Assembly: GCF_003339815.1 (NCBI RefSeq)
Contig: NZ_PPTT01000005.1
Location: 62,001-126,000 of the forward strand
Length of the DNA stretch: 64,000 nucleotides
Direction of reading: 5' to 3'
DNA from: Eggerthella sinensis
Lineage (GTDB): Bacteria; Actinomycetota; Coriobacteriia; Coriobacteriales; Eggerthellaceae
In this document: positions 55,861-64,000 of the stretch, in pieces
Layout: every line of letters begins with the position of its first letter
Position numbering within the stretch: the stretch's first letter is position 1
Notes under the pieces: model-generated
What the model saw: only the letters and a program-made list of their open reading frames with translations
What the model was told of the DNA's origin: nothing
Databases searched by the model: none
Made by a program: the position numbers and the translations under genes

Positions 55861-58434
55861 CTACTCGAAATCGGTTTCGGTTTCGATGATGCTGCGATAG
55901 AGGCGCATGGTTTCGAGCGAGGGGTCGATGCCCAGCTCGTCGGCGAGGAAGCGGCGGCAGGCGAAGTAGGTTTCGAGGGCGGCGGTGCGCTGGCCCGAGG
56001 CCAGCTGCGCGTGCATGAGCGTGGTGTAGGCGTCCTCGCGCGTGCGGTCGCGCTGCAGGGCGGCGCGGGCGAACCACAGCCCCTCCTGCTCCTCGCCCGC
56101 CGCGATGAGCCTGAGCGAGGCGGCCACGAGCGCGTCGACGAGGCGGTTGCGGTAGTCCACGCGCAGCGCGGCGATGGCGTCGTTGTCGTTCTCGCTCGGC
56201 AGCAGGTCGTCGGAGAAGCGGTCGTTGATGAGCGAGTACAGGTTCGCCCAGCCGCCGTAGCCCGGACGCTCGAACAGCAGCGTGCGGCACACGTCGTCGA
56301 ACTGCGCCACGTCGCTCGTGAGCAGGCTCGCGTCGAGGCGCAGCCCCTGTTGCTGCCGGATGAGGTAGGGGCACTCGCCCGCCGGCGTCGCGAGCGCCCG
56401 GCGCAGCATGGCCCAGATGCCGTAGAAGTTCTTCCGCGCCGCCTCGAGCTCGCTTTCAGGCCACAGCAGGGCGACCAGCTTGTCGCGCGAGAACTCGCGC
56501 CCGTTGTGCAGCACGAGCAGCGCGAGCAGCGTCTTCACTTTCTGGCGGCGGAAGGTGGACGGGTCGATGCGGTCGCGCCCGAGGCGCACGTCGAGGCCAC
56601 CGAACAGGTTGACCTCAAGCACGGGCGCCGCGGTGGGCAGCTTCCCGAGCGCCTTCGCGCTTCTCTCAGCTCGGAAGGCGTCGGGGTGGGTGGCCAGAAA
56701 ATCGCGTTCGCGCACGAGACGCTCCTGCTCGCGCCGTTCGTGCTCGGTGCGCTGCGCGAACAGCTTCATCTCCACGCGGCGAACGACGAAGGCCGTTTTC
56801 GCGTCGAGCGCCGGAATCGAGAGCGAACCCGTTTCGCAGGCGCGCTCGTAGGCGATGCCCACCATCGCGTCGTGCAGGCCGATGGCCTCGCGGCTCGCCC
56901 GCGCCACCCGCGTGCGCACGAGGCCGCCGAGCCGGTCGAGCGCGGGCGACGGTTTCTCCGAGGGCGGGAGCGCCGCCGCGCTGCGCAGCACCTCGGCGGC
57001 CGCCTGCTTGAGGAAGCAGCCGCGCGCACCCCGGTCGTACCACTCGAGCCACACGCGCGCGGCCTCGAAGCAGTTCGCTTCCGCAAGCCGCGCATGCACG
57101 CAGCCCGACGCAACCCACGCGCCCTCCTGCGTCGCGCGCTCGCGCGCCGCCCCGGCCGTGCCCACGAGCGCCGCCGCGAGCTTGTCGGCGCGCCGCCGCT
57201 CCTCCGCGCTCGCGCACTGCGCGAGCACGAGCGCGCCCATCATGCGCACCGACGCGGACGCCGCCTTGTCGCGCGCCGCCTTACGCGCCGACGAGCACGC
57301 CGCCGCGCGATCCCCCAGCACCGCGCGGCGCAGCGCCTCGTTTGCGCTGAGCAGGGCGCTCTTCCCCGCCGTCTCGCCCGAAAGCGAGCGGTGCACGTCG
57401 CAGGCGGCCACGAGGCACCCGGCGTCGAACAGCGCGGGCCCCTGCGCGGCGAGCCACTCCGCCCGCACGGGCCGCGGCGCGAGCAGCCGCATGAGGTCGC
57501 AGGCGCGGACGTGCCCGCCGTGCGCGACGAGCGCCTCTCCCAAACGCATGACGAGCGTGCCCGCATCGGGGAACGACGACCGGTCGGCCAGCACGTTCAC
57601 CTTGCGCGCGAAGGCTTCGGCAATATCCGCCACCTCGAACGGCGCGGTTGCGAAAGCGCCCCGCTGCCGGTCGATGCCGAGGTAGGGGTACTGCTCGGCC
57701 AGCAGCGCCTCCTGCTCGACGCCGAACGGGCCGAACGCGCCCACGTCCTCGAGCGCGCCCTTTTGCAGCACCGCCATGACGAACAGGGGAAGCAGCAGGT
57801 CGGCGGGCAGTTCCTCCCGCAGGGCCGTCGCGAGGAACGCGGCGCGCTCCTGCGGCTGCGACCACGCGAGGCCCGCGACGCGACAGGCGCGCGGGATCGC
57901 GACGGCCGGGTTGCCGCTGCGCTCGCTCGGCGTGCGCAGCGTGTCGAGCTCGGTGTCGGTGAGCAGCAGATCGGACGCTGAGAGCCTGACGCGGTCGCGA
58001 TGCCGCGCGAACGCATCGCGCGACGGCATGCACGTAACGAGCACCTCGCACTCGCGGTCGAGCAGGCGGTCCATCTCGTTCGACAGCAGTTCCACCCGCT
58101 CCTGATCGAGCGGCGGCACGTCGTCGATGACCGCGAGGAACGGCTGCGTGTCGTCGCGCAGCAGCGTGCGCGCGATGATGCCGCGGTCGAGGTCGCGCAG
58201 GAAGCACGGACTGCGTCCGTCGAGCCAGAACACGTGCTCGAACGAGAATACCGTGTCGGCGTATTCCAGGGCGAGGCCCGTTTTGCCGAAGCCGTCGGGA
58301 GCGGTGATGAAGCGCGCGACGTGGCGCTCGCGCAGCAGCTTCGCAATGAGGTCGGGGCGGGAAATCTGACGTCGGGCAGCCAGGTGCATCGGACGACGGC
58401 CGCGGCAAGCCGCTTTCTTGAGGAATTCAGGCAT
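55861..58434 (-). CDS. Large ATPase-SARP transcriptional regulator (P-loop + OmpR-like + BTAD)
   Basis: An 857-residue regulator. A P-loop APDGFGKT (45-52) opens a STAND/MalT-type ATPase region (about 15-280). A long helical, repeat-like middle (about 280-580) follows. The C-terminus is the SARP architecture: an OmpR-type DNA-binding wing (about 600-690; GLDVRLGRDRIDPSTFRRQKVKTLLALLVLHNGREFSRDKLVALLWP in pieces) and the bacterial transcriptional activator domain (about 700-857; RDRTREDAYTTLMHAQLASGQRTAALETYFACRRFL). ATG 58434 follows GGGAG. Its targets are unknown: the divergent peptidase-channel pair is the nearest. The start is preceded by an in-frame ATG at 58449. Confidence 0.9.
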   Translation of the reverse strand: MPEFLKKAACRGRRPMHLAARRQISRPDLIAKLLRERHVARFITAPDGFGKTGLALEYADTVFSFEHVFWLDGRSPCFLRDLDRGIIARTLLRDDTQPFLAVIDDVPPLDQERVELLSNEMDRLLDRECEVLVTCMPSRDAFARHRDRVRLSASDLLLTDTELDTLRTPSERSGNPAVAIPRACRVAGLAWSQPQERAAFLATALREELPADLLLPLFVMAVLQKGALEDVGAFGPFGVEQEALLAEQYPYLGIDRQRGAFATAPFEVADIAEAFARKVNVLADRSSFPDAGTLVMRLGEALVAHGGHVRACDLMRLLAPRPVRAEWLAAQGPALFDAGCLVAACDVHRSLSGETAGKSALLSANEALRRAVLGDRAAACSSARKAARDKAASASVRMMGALVLAQCASAEERRRADKLAAALVGTAGAARERATQEGAWVASGCVHARLAEANCFEAARVWLEWYDRGARGCFLKQAAAEVLRSAAALPPSEKPSPALDRLGGLVRTRVARASREAIGLHDAMVGIAYERACETGSLSIPALDAKTAFVVRRVEMKLFAQRTEHERREQERLVRERDFLATHPDAFRAERSAKALGKLPTAAPVLEVNLFGGLDVRLGRDRIDPSTFRRQKVKTLLALLVLHNGREFSRDKLVALLWPESELEAARKNFYGIWAMLRRALATPAGECPYLIRQQQGLRLDASLLTSDVAQFDDVCRTLLFERPGYGGWANLYSLINDRFSDDLLPSENDNDAIAALRVDYRNRLVDALVAASLRLIAAGEEQEGLWFARAALQRDRTREDAYTTLMHAQLASGQRTAALETYFACRRFLADELGIDPSLETMRLYRSIIETETDFE

Positions 58435-58593
58435 GCGTATCACTCCCATCTACAAGGGGAGCACGCAGCGAAGGTGTTTCACGGTACCACCGTACCCGGC
58501 AATCCACAAGCCGACATCGGTTCGCGTGCGGTCCGCGAGGCGGTGTACAATAAGCGAATCGCACGTTACGTACCTGATGAAAGGGAGTATGCC

Positions 58594-59619
58594 ATGCTTC
58601 AGCCCGCCTCGCTTGCCGACCTGCCGGCTTTTCGCTGCGCGCACGCCGAAGACGCCTCCGCGGGCACCGGCTGCACCGTCGTCGTCGCACCCGCCGGAGC
58701 AACCTGCGGCGTTGACGTGCGCGGCGGCGGTCCCGCCACCCGCGAGACCGACCTGCTCAAGCCCGAGAACATGATCGAAGCCGTGCACGCCGTGGTGCTG
58801 TCCGGCGGCAGCGCGTTCGGTCTGGCAGCCTCGACCGGCGTCATGGACGAGCTGGCTGCGCGCGGCATCGGCTTTCCCGTGGAGAGCGCGCGCGTGCCCA
58901 TCGTGGTGGGCGCCTGCCTGTTCGACCTGCTCGTCGGGCAGAACGCGCATCCTGATGCCGCGATGGGGCGGCGCGCGGCCGCCGCGGCGTTCGAGCGCGA
59001 TGCGGCCGAACCGCTTGCCGAGGGCAACGTGGGCGCCGGCTGCGGCGCGTCGGTGGGCAAGCTGCTGGGAGGCGACCGCGCGATGAAGGCGGGGCTCGGC
59101 GTCTACGGGCTGCGTTTGGGAGAGCTCGTGGCCTGCGCGCTCGTGGCGGTGAACGCGCTCGGCAACGTGCGCGACGCGAGCGGCGCCTGGATCGCCGGCT
59201 GTCGCGACGACGAGGGCCGCGTCATGGACCCGCTCGACGCCTTCGCCGCCCTGGCGCACCAGGCCGCAGATGCTGCGAGCGCCGCAACCGACGAGGGTGA
59301 GGGCGCCGTCGACCCCGCCGCCGGACCGTGCGCCAACACCACCATCGGCGTGGTGCTGACGAACGCGCGCCTCACGAAAGCGCAGGCGACGAAGGTGTCC
59401 TCGACCGTGCACGACGCCTACGCGCGCGCCATCAAGCCGGTGCACACCTCAGGCGACGGCGACACCGTGTTCACGTTCGCGTCGGGCGAGGTGCCCGCCG
59501 ACTACGATCTGACCGCCATCCTGGCCACCGAAGCCATGCAAGGCGCGCTCGAGCGCGCCGTCACGCAGGCGAGCGGTGCGTACGGGCTGCCGGCCGCCGG
59601 CGACCGTCCCGCGCGCTAG
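58594..59619 (+). CDS. P1 family (S58/DmpA-like) peptidase
   Basis: A 341-residue self-cleaving N-terminal hydrolase. The autoprocessing site is likely before the threonine in PCANTTIGVVLTNA (about residues 245-258); the DmpA family releases N-terminal residues from peptides or amides. The N-terminal GGGPATRETDLLKPENMIEAVHAVVLSGGSAFGLAASTGV is characteristic. ATG 58594 follows AGGGAG. A TACAAT hexamer (58546-58551) is a candidate -10. The stop is eight bases before the ClC gene, so they are likely co-transcribed. Confidence 0.92.
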   Translation: MLQPASLADLPAFRCAHAEDASAGTGCTVVVAPAGATCGVDVRGGGPATRETDLLKPENMIEAVHAVVLSGGSAFGLAASTGVMDELAARGIGFPVESARVPIVVGACLFDLLVGQNAHPDAAMGRRAAAAAFERDAAEPLAEGNVGAGCGASVGKLLGGDRAMKAGLGVYGLRLGELVACALVAVNALGNVRDASGAWIAGCRDDEGRVMDPLDAFAALAHQAADAASAATDEGEGAVDPAAGPCANTTIGVVLTNARLTKAQATKVSSTVHDAYARAIKPVHTSGDGDTVFTFASGEVPADYDLTAILATEAMQGALERAVTQASGAYGLPAAGDRPAR

Positions 59620-59627
59620 GAGGACGC

Positions 59628-60908
59628 ATGGAGGGAGCGAAACTCGCGAACCGCACGCTGTTCGTCGCGTCGGTGATCGTCACCGGCGCCATCGCCGGCG
59701 CGTTCGTGTGGCTGCTGCTGTTCGTCATGAACCTCGGCATCACGTTCATCTGGAACAAGCTGCCGGCCCACTTCGGCCCCTTCTTCCCGATCGTCGCCTG
59801 CCTCGCGGGCGGCCTCGTCATCGGCCTGTTCGCCAAGCGGTTCGGCTCGTACCCCGAGGACCTCAACGAGGTGATGGCGAAGGTGAAGCGCGACGGGCGC
59901 TACGACTACGACAAGCTGGGCGTCATGTCCGTTGCCGCGCTGCTGCCGCTGTTCTTCGGCGGCTCCGTCGGCCCCGAAGCCGGCCTCACCGGCGCCGTGG
60001 CGGGCATCAGCACGTGGGTGGGCGACCGCATGAAGCGCTTCGGCGCGGACTTCCAGCAGCTCACGTCGGTGGGCACCATGGCGGCGCTGTCGGCCATCTT
60101 CACCGCTCCCCTGTTCGGCTTCGCCGCGCCCTTCTACGACGATGGCGACGAGGCGGCGGGTTCGCAGACCACCATCACGCTGCCGAAGTCGTCGAAGATC
60201 GTCGTGTACTTCTGCGCCATCGCCGGCGCGCTTGCCACGTTCCTCGGACTGGGCTCGCTGTTCGGCGGCGGCCTGTCGCTGCCGCACTTCACCGACATCC
60301 ACGTGGGCGTCACCGAGCTCATCTGGCTCGCGCCGCTCGCGCTCGTGGGCGCGGCGGGCGGCTGGCTGTTCTGCGCGTTCGACGGCGCGTTCAAGCGCCT
60401 GGCCGACCGCATGGGCGACCGCCCCGTGACGAAGGCCCTCATCGCCGGTTTGATCCTGGCGCTGTTGGGCATGGCGCTGCCGTTCACGATGTTCGCCGGC
60501 GAGACGCAGGCCGAGCAGCTCGGCGAGGTGTGGGGAGGCATGAGCGCGCTCGTGCTGTTGGGCACCGGCTTCTGCAAGGTGCTCATCACGCCGCTGTGCA
60601 TCCGCTTCGGATGGCGCGGCGGGCATTTCTTCCCCGTCATCTTCGCCGGCATCTCCATCGGCTACGGCATGGCGATGCTGACGGGAGCCGACCCGGTGTT
60701 CTGCCTGTGCGCCTGCACGGCGGCGCTCGTGGGCGGCGTCATGCGCCAGCCGCTCATGACCGTGCTGCTCCTGTTCCTGTGCTTCCCCGTGAAGGGCGTC
60801 GTGGTCATGCTGGCCGCAGCCGCCCTCGGCGCCGCCATTCCGCTGCCCAAGGCCCTGCGCCCCGAGAAGCCCCAGCCTCCTACGCCCCCGGAGTCACCAC
60901 AAGCTTGA
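59628..60908 (+). CDS. ClC-type chloride channel/transporter
   Basis: A 426-residue membrane protein with about 10-12 hydrophobic helices. The selectivity-filter-like GGSVGPEAGLTGAVAGI (about residues 106-122) corresponds to the GxxGPE element of ClC proteins. The C-terminal tail is proline-rich. ATG 59628 lies behind TAGGAGGA. Channels and H+/Cl- exchangers of this family cannot be told apart here. The 3' end overlaps the convergent antitoxin gene by 29 bases. Confidence 0.9.
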   Translation: MEGAKLANRTLFVASVIVTGAIAGAFVWLLLFVMNLGITFIWNKLPAHFGPFFPIVACLAGGLVIGLFAKRFGSYPEDLNEVMAKVKRDGRYDYDKLGVMSVAALLPLFFGGSVGPEAGLTGAVAGISTWVGDRMKRFGADFQQLTSVGTMAALSAIFTAPLFGFAAPFYDDGDEAAGSQTTITLPKSSKIVVYFCAIAGALATFLGLGSLFGGGLSLPHFTDIHVGVTELIWLAPLALVGAAGGWLFCAFDGAFKRLADRMGDRPVTKALIAGLILALLGMALPFTMFAGETQAEQLGEVWGGMSALVLLGTGFCKVLITPLCIRFGWRGGHFFPVIFAGISIGYGMAMLTGADPVFCLCACTAALVGGVMRQPLMTVLLLFLCFPVKGVVVMLAAAALGAAIPLPKALRPEKPQPPTPPESPQA

Positions 60909-61185
60909 AACCAAGCGCATCGAGCACGTCGATGACGGTGCCGAAGCGAGGGTTGCCATCGGCCGAGAGCGACTTGTACAGACTCTCGCGCCCGACCCCC
61001 GCATGCTCGGCCACGCTTGCCATGCCGCGCGCTTTGGCCACCTCGCCAAGGGCTTTCTGGAAGAACTCGGGGTCGTTCTCCTCAAGCGCCGCAGAAAGAA
61101 ACGCGGCGATCGTCTCGTCGGAATCGAGATAATCCGAAGCGTGAAATTCGGACGTCTCGATAGGCCTCCTAAACGGGTTTTTCAT
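60880..61185 (-). CDS. HI1420-type antitoxin with helix-turn-helix
   Basis: A 101-residue antitoxin of the putative addiction-module antidote family. The region ALGEVAKARGMASVAEHAGVGRESLYKSLSADGNPRFGTVIDVLDALGFKLVV (split, about residues 46-98) is a Cro/C1-type helix-turn-helix. It overlaps the toxin gene upstream by 17 bases, so they are coupled; the toxin comes first in the operon. It should neutralise the toxin and repress the pair. The 3' end overlaps the ClC gene convergently. Confidence 0.85.
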   Translation of the reverse strand: MKNPFRRPIETSEFHASDYLDSDETIAAFLSAALEENDPEFFQKALGEVAKARGMASVAEHAGVGRESLYKSLSADGNPRFGTVIDVLDALGFKLVVTPGA

Positions 61186-61504
61186 AGAACCCTCCCTCTG
61201 CTATACGCCGCGCCATGCGTACGGCGCGCTCGATATCGCGCTGCTGGGACCCCTTATCGCCCCCGCAGAGCAATACGACGAACACCGCACTCCTTCTCAT
61301 GCCGTACAGACGATACCCGGGTCCGCAATCAATCCGCAGCTCGAAGAGACCTCGACCGATCGATCGCACATCGCCCCACGATCCGTTTTCCAGGCGTACG
61401 ATGCGCGCCGTGATCCGACCGCGGGCGTCCCCGTCATTCAAACCGCCGAGCCAACGATCAAATACCCGCGATTTCCGTACGGTAAGCTTCTCATGCTCCA
61501 TCAC
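61169..61504 (-). CDS. RelE/ParE-superfamily toxin (HI1419/Gp49-like)
   Basis: A 111-residue toxin, probably an mRNA interferase. The conserved core FDRWLGGLNDGDARGRITARIVRLENGSWGDVRSIGRGLFELRI and the RLYGMRRSAVFVVLLCGGDKGSQQRDIERA segment match the family of HI1419 and phage-derived Gp49 proteins. ATG 61504 (MMEHEKL) starts the pair. The toxin-first order with the antitoxin behind it is typical of this group. Both are probably inserted in the chromosome as a small module. Confidence 0.85.
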   Translation of the reverse strand: MMEHEKLTVRKSRVFDRWLGGLNDGDARGRITARIVRLENGSWGDVRSIGRGLFELRIDCGPGYRLYGMRRSAVFVVLLCGGDKGSQQRDIERAVRMARRIAEGGFYEKPV

Positions 61505-61703
61505 CGCTCCTCAGTATCTTACAGGATACAACTTGGATTGACAAGGAGTCCTGGGAACGACGTGCCAACGAGAAGCATACCGCTTGGGATCGAGCGGTTC
61601 GATGATGGGAGACGCGGCGAATCGCCGCACGATTCAAGCAGGTTTCCAGCGCGATTCACCCGCGCATCCAGCGAAATTCCAGCGCGCACCAAACGCCGTT
61701 CCG

Positions 61704-61742
61704 GCGCCGCTCTAGCGCGCGTCGGGCGCGCTGGAGCGGCGC
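61704..61742 (-). terminator. Long GC-rich hairpin after the HEAT-repeat gene
   Basis: Seventeen base pairs (one G-U) with a five-base loop lie 14 bases past the stop of the HEAT-repeat gene. No T-run follows, so it may be a stabilising or pausing hairpin rather than a classical terminator. Confidence 0.5.
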
Positions 61743-61755
61743 GCGCTTGCCTTGC

Positions 61756-62367
61756 TTATCCGGCGGCCTTGACGGCGCCGGCGGCGTGGATGCGGACGAC
61801 GCGGTTCTCGTCCGTCTCGGCCAGGGTTCGCAATGCGGGAAGATAGGGCTCGACGAGGTCGCGGCGGCGCTTGCCCACCACGCGGAATATCTCGGGCGCC
61901 TCCATGCGCACGCGTTCGGCATCGTCGCCGAGCAGGTGCGCGAACGCGTCCATGCGGCCCTCGAACAGCTCCGGCGCCGTGGTCGCGATGTTTTCGCATG
62001 CCCAGATGCCGTGCATCCGCACGTCGGATGCAGGATCGCGGCACAGCTCCATGAGCGCGTCGAAGTAGGGCAGCACGAGCGCGTGTTCCGCCCGGCCGAT
62101 CCTGCCGAGCGCGCACGCGGCGCGCTCGCGCAGGTGGGGATTCTCGCTACGCAGGTGGGCTGCCGCCGCATCGAGGTACGGCTCGACAAGCTGCGGATAC
62201 CGCAGCCCCATCTCGCCGAACACCCAGAGGGCCTTCGCCGCGATCCTATCCGACGAGCCCGTCAGCAGGCTGCCCACCTCATCGACGGACGACTCCCATT
62301 CCTCCCGGTTATCCAGCAGCCAAGCAAGCCGCCGATAGACGGCGTCATCGCACGCGGCGTCTTCCAT
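61756..62367 (-). CDS. HEAT-repeat protein
   Basis: A 203-residue soluble protein built of about five helical HEAT-type repeats (periodic LRERAACALGRIGRAEHALV, VRMHGIWACENIATTAPEL, VRMEAPEIFRVVGKRRRDLV, VRIHAAGAVKAAG). Such scaffolds bind proteins or nucleic acid; some are phycobilin-lyase-like or AlkD-like, but no catalytic residue is visible. ATG 62367 lies six bases behind GGGGAGG. It is separated from rsfS by a strong terminator. Confidence 0.82.
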   Translation of the reverse strand: MEDAACDDAVYRRLAWLLDNREEWESSVDEVGSLLTGSSDRIAAKALWVFGEMGLRYPQLVEPYLDAAAAHLRSENPHLRERAACALGRIGRAEHALVLPYFDALMELCRDPASDVRMHGIWACENIATTAPELFEGRMDAFAHLLGDDAERVRMEAPEIFRVVGKRRRDLVEPYLPALRTLAETDENRVVRIHAAGAVKAAG

Positions 62368-62385
62368 GCTCATCCTCCCCCCAGC

Positions 62386-62413
62386 AAAAAACGCCGCCAC
62401 AAACGTGGCGGCG
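62386..62413 (-). terminator. Rho-independent terminator after rsfS
   Basis: A perfect stem CGCCGCCAC / GTGGCGGCG with a four-base loop and six T residues on the minus strand, immediately downstream of rsfS. The strongest canonical terminator in the window. Confidence 0.9.
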
Positions 62414-62441
62414 CGCGTTCGGTTCTCGTCCCCGCAGGACG

Positions 62442-62870
62442 CTACTCCTTGCCGAGCAGCTTGGCGATGCGGTCGGAGTACTCGATATCGGTCAGGCCGG
62501 CTTCGGCGGCGAGGTCGATGACGGGCGCGTCGTTCCACAGCGCTTCGAGACGGTAGTACTCGCGCGTCTCGGGCTGGAAGACGTGCACGACGAAGCTGCC
62601 GTAATCGAGCAGCGACCACGTGCCGTCCTGCGTGCCCTCGCGATGGACGGGCTTGAGGTGCGCCTGCGTGCGCACCGCATCCTCGATCTCGTCGATGATG
62701 GCGTCGACCTGACGGTTGTTGGAGGCGGTGGCGATGACGAAGTAGTCGGTCACGCCGATGAGCTCGCCCACCTCCTGCACCATGATGTCGGTGGCCTTCT
62801 TCTCGTCAGCCGCGCGGGCCGCGATGAGGGCGCATTCCCTCGGAGTCTGTTCGGTCGTCGTTGTGCTCAC
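62442..62870 (-). CDS. rsfS: Ribosome silencing factor RsfS
   Basis: Binds the large ribosomal subunit and blocks subunit joining when nutrients fall. The 142-residue protein has GELIGVTDYFVIATASNNRQVDAIIDEIED (about 35-64) and DGTWSLLDYGSFVVHVFQPETREYYRLEALW (about 82-112), the complete family core. The start is GTG 62870, overlapping the yqeK stop as GTGA, six bases behind AAAGGA. Operon with yqeK and nadD. Confidence 0.95.
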   Translation of the reverse strand: MSTTTTEQTPRECALIAARAADEKKATDIMVQEVGELIGVTDYFVIATASNNRQVDAIIDEIEDAVRTQAHLKPVHREGTQDGTWSLLDYGSFVVHVFQPETREYYRLEALWNDAPVIDLAAEAGLTDIEYSDRIAKLLGKE

Positions 62871-63490
62871 GCTGTTCCTTTCTCGGCCGCCGCATGACGC
62901 GTACGGGCCACGTAATGGTTCCACACCTCGACCGTTGCCGGGTGCAGGCGTCGCCGGCGCTCCACGAGCGTCAGCAGGATATGTTGAAACGTTCGGACGA
63001 ACAGCTCGTCGAGCGAAGCCGTGCCGATGAGGGCACGCAGCTCGTCGAGCCCGTCGAAATCGCGTCCGGGTTCGATGGCGTCGGAGATGTAGATGATCAT
63101 GTCGAGGTCGCTCATGCCCACCGCCGCCGCGGTATGCCGCGCGATGGCCTGGATCACGTCGTCCGGCAGCGCAGGGTAGGCGCGCTGCAGCTCGACCGCC
63201 GCGGTGGGACCGTGCAGCAGGCGCGGCATGGTTTCGAGCACGTGCGGATCGACGTCCACGCGCAAGGCGCGGGCGCGCTCGCGAATCTCGTCGTCGGTGT
63301 ATTCCTTGTCCCAATCGTGCAGCAACCCCGCCAACCGCGCCTTGCGCACGTCGGCACCGTAGGTTTCCGCCAACGATGCGGCCATCTTCGACACGCTCAC
63401 CGCGTGCTCGAAGCGCTTGTGCTTGAGCCGCTGCTCCAAATCGCGCTCGCGCGCCTCGAAGAACGCATCCGATAGCACGTCGTCAGTCAT
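62867..63490 (-). CDS. yqeK: YqeK-type HD-domain hydrolase (diadenosine tetraphosphatase)
   Basis: A 207-residue HD phosphohydrolase that splits Ap4A symmetrically. The metal-binding HD pair is in LAGLLHDWDKE (about residues 54-64), with His in RFEHAVSVSKMA at about 28 and later HGPTAAVELQ and ARHTAAA histidines. Overlaps nadD and rsfS by ATGA and GTGA, so all three are coupled. Confidence 0.93.
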   Translation of the reverse strand: MTDDVLSDAFFEARERDLEQRLKHKRFEHAVSVSKMAASLAETYGADVRKARLAGLLHDWDKEYTDDEIRERARALRVDVDPHVLETMPRLLHGPTAAVELQRAYPALPDDVIQAIARHTAAAVGMSDLDMIIYISDAIEPGRDFDGLDELRALIGTASLDELFVRTFQHILLTLVERRRRLHPATVEVWNHYVARTRHAAAEKGTA

Positions 63491-64000
63491 CGCACGCCTC
63501 CTTCATCGTCGCGTTCGCCCGTATGGTACAGGCCTCGCTCCTGAATATAGTCGAGCACGCCCTGCATCGTCAAATAACGGATCGACTTCCCCGCCGCCAG
63601 ACGCTGCCGCAGGTCGCTCGAGGAGATGGCGAGCGCCGTGACCTCAAGGTAGTCGATGTCGAAGTTGCCGTTCTCGGCAATGAACGCGCGCCGTTCCTCC
63701 GACAGCACGTAGCCGGGCCGCGTCACCGCGATGAGGCGCGCGAGGTCGGCGATGGCCGCGCTCTCGCGCCACTGCACGATATGGTACACGGCGTCGGCGC
63801 CCGTGATGAAGCGCAGCTCCACGTTATCGGGGTAATGGGCGCGCAGCTGACGCAGCGTGTCCACCGTGTACGTGTCGCCGCCCCGCTCGATTTCGAGGGG
63901 GCTCACGTCGAACGACGGGTTGCTGCGCGTGGCGATGCGGCACATCTCCAGGCGCATCGGCGCCGGCGTGACGGCGCGATCCTTCTTGAACACGGGATTG
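63487..64000 (-). CDS. nadD: Nicotinate-nucleotide adenylyltransferase NadD (5' end outside window)
   Basis: Adenylates nicotinate mononucleotide in NAD synthesis. The visible 170 C-terminal residues include FITGADAVYHIVQW and the ISSSDLRQRLAAGKSIRYLT motif (the ISSTxIR-type phosphate-binding end), and NPVFKKDR just inside the edge. The N-terminal GxFDPxHxGH lies beyond the window. It overlaps yqeK by ATGA. Confidence 0.93.
   Translation of the reverse strand, partial: NPVFKKDRAVTPAPMRLEMCRIATRSNPSFDVSPLEIERGGDTYTVDTLRQLRAHYPDNVELRFITGADAVYHIVQWRESAAIADLARLIAVTRPGYVLSEERRAFIAENGNFDIDYLEVTALAISSSDLRQRLAAGKSIRYLTMQGVLDYIQERGLYHTGERDDEGGVR

Noticed and set aside
58470-58490. TGTTTCACGG half-site resembling parS
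   Set aside because: Only the left half of the palindrome matches; it is not a site like that at 43007.

Overview
The window is GC-rich chromosomal DNA (my estimate, about 65% by eye) from what looks like a Coriobacteriia actinomycete close to Eggerthella. I infer this from the base composition, the Tat-exported FAD reductase beside a LysR regulator at the left end, the type II fatty-acid operon and the overall housekeeping content. No 16S or ribosomal marker is present to prove it. Most genes are ordinary chromosome. Two stretches are clearly AT-richer than the rest: a 1.16 kb insert at the tmRNA gene (13.29-14.38 kb) and a restriction/defence island (23.8-29.1 kb).

Layout. 0-2.6 kb: partial LysR regulator divergent from a frameshifted Tat-signal flavoprotein reductase. 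2.7-7 kb: tRNA-Gly(TCC), LigD end-joining ligase, two small proteins and tRNA-Pro(TGG). 7-12.6 kb: [4Fe-4S] aldo/keto reductase, RdgB, MurI, an iron-sulfur flavoprotein, YbaK and an L,D-transpeptidase. 12.7-16.9 kb: the tmRNA gene ssrA, whose 3' end and terminator are duplicated as a perfect 70-bp direct repeat around a small low-GC insert, followed by an acidic protein, SmpB and an M42 peptidase. 17-23.7 kb: OtsA-OtsB fusion, a four-gene minus-strand run of small proteins (P-loop kinase-like, GIY-YIG, YhcH) and adenine deaminase. 23.8-29.1 kb: McrC and McrB on the minus strand, divergent from a PrrC/RloC-like SMC ATPase. 29.1-35.5 kb: Nudix, DUF523-GNAT fusion, MFS transporter, SWIM-SNF2 helicase.

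35.5-43.6 kb holds a fatty-acid synthesis operon read right to left: fabT-like marR, then acpP-fabK-fabD-fabG-fabF-fabZ-accDA. The gene order is that of Firmicutes FAS-II operons, but fabH, accB and accC are absent. The accDA product carries an N-terminal segment that looks like the first domain of biotin carboxylase, as if a deleted accC had been welded onto accD. Two FabT-type palindromes lie before acpP and before fabT, and an exact consensus parS partition site sits between those genes.

43.6-55.3 kb is a minus-strand housekeeping run: membrane protein, RNase R, CtpA-type protease, FtsX, FtsE, split transketolase, release factor 2 (with an unusual SPT stop-codon-reading tripeptide) and SecA. 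55.5-64 kb: an orphan ribbon-helix-helix antitoxin, a large ATPase-SARP regulator, a P1 peptidase and ClC channel pair, a RelE/HI1420-type toxin-antitoxin pair, a HEAT-repeat protein, and the RsfS-YqeK-NadD cluster, which runs off the right edge.
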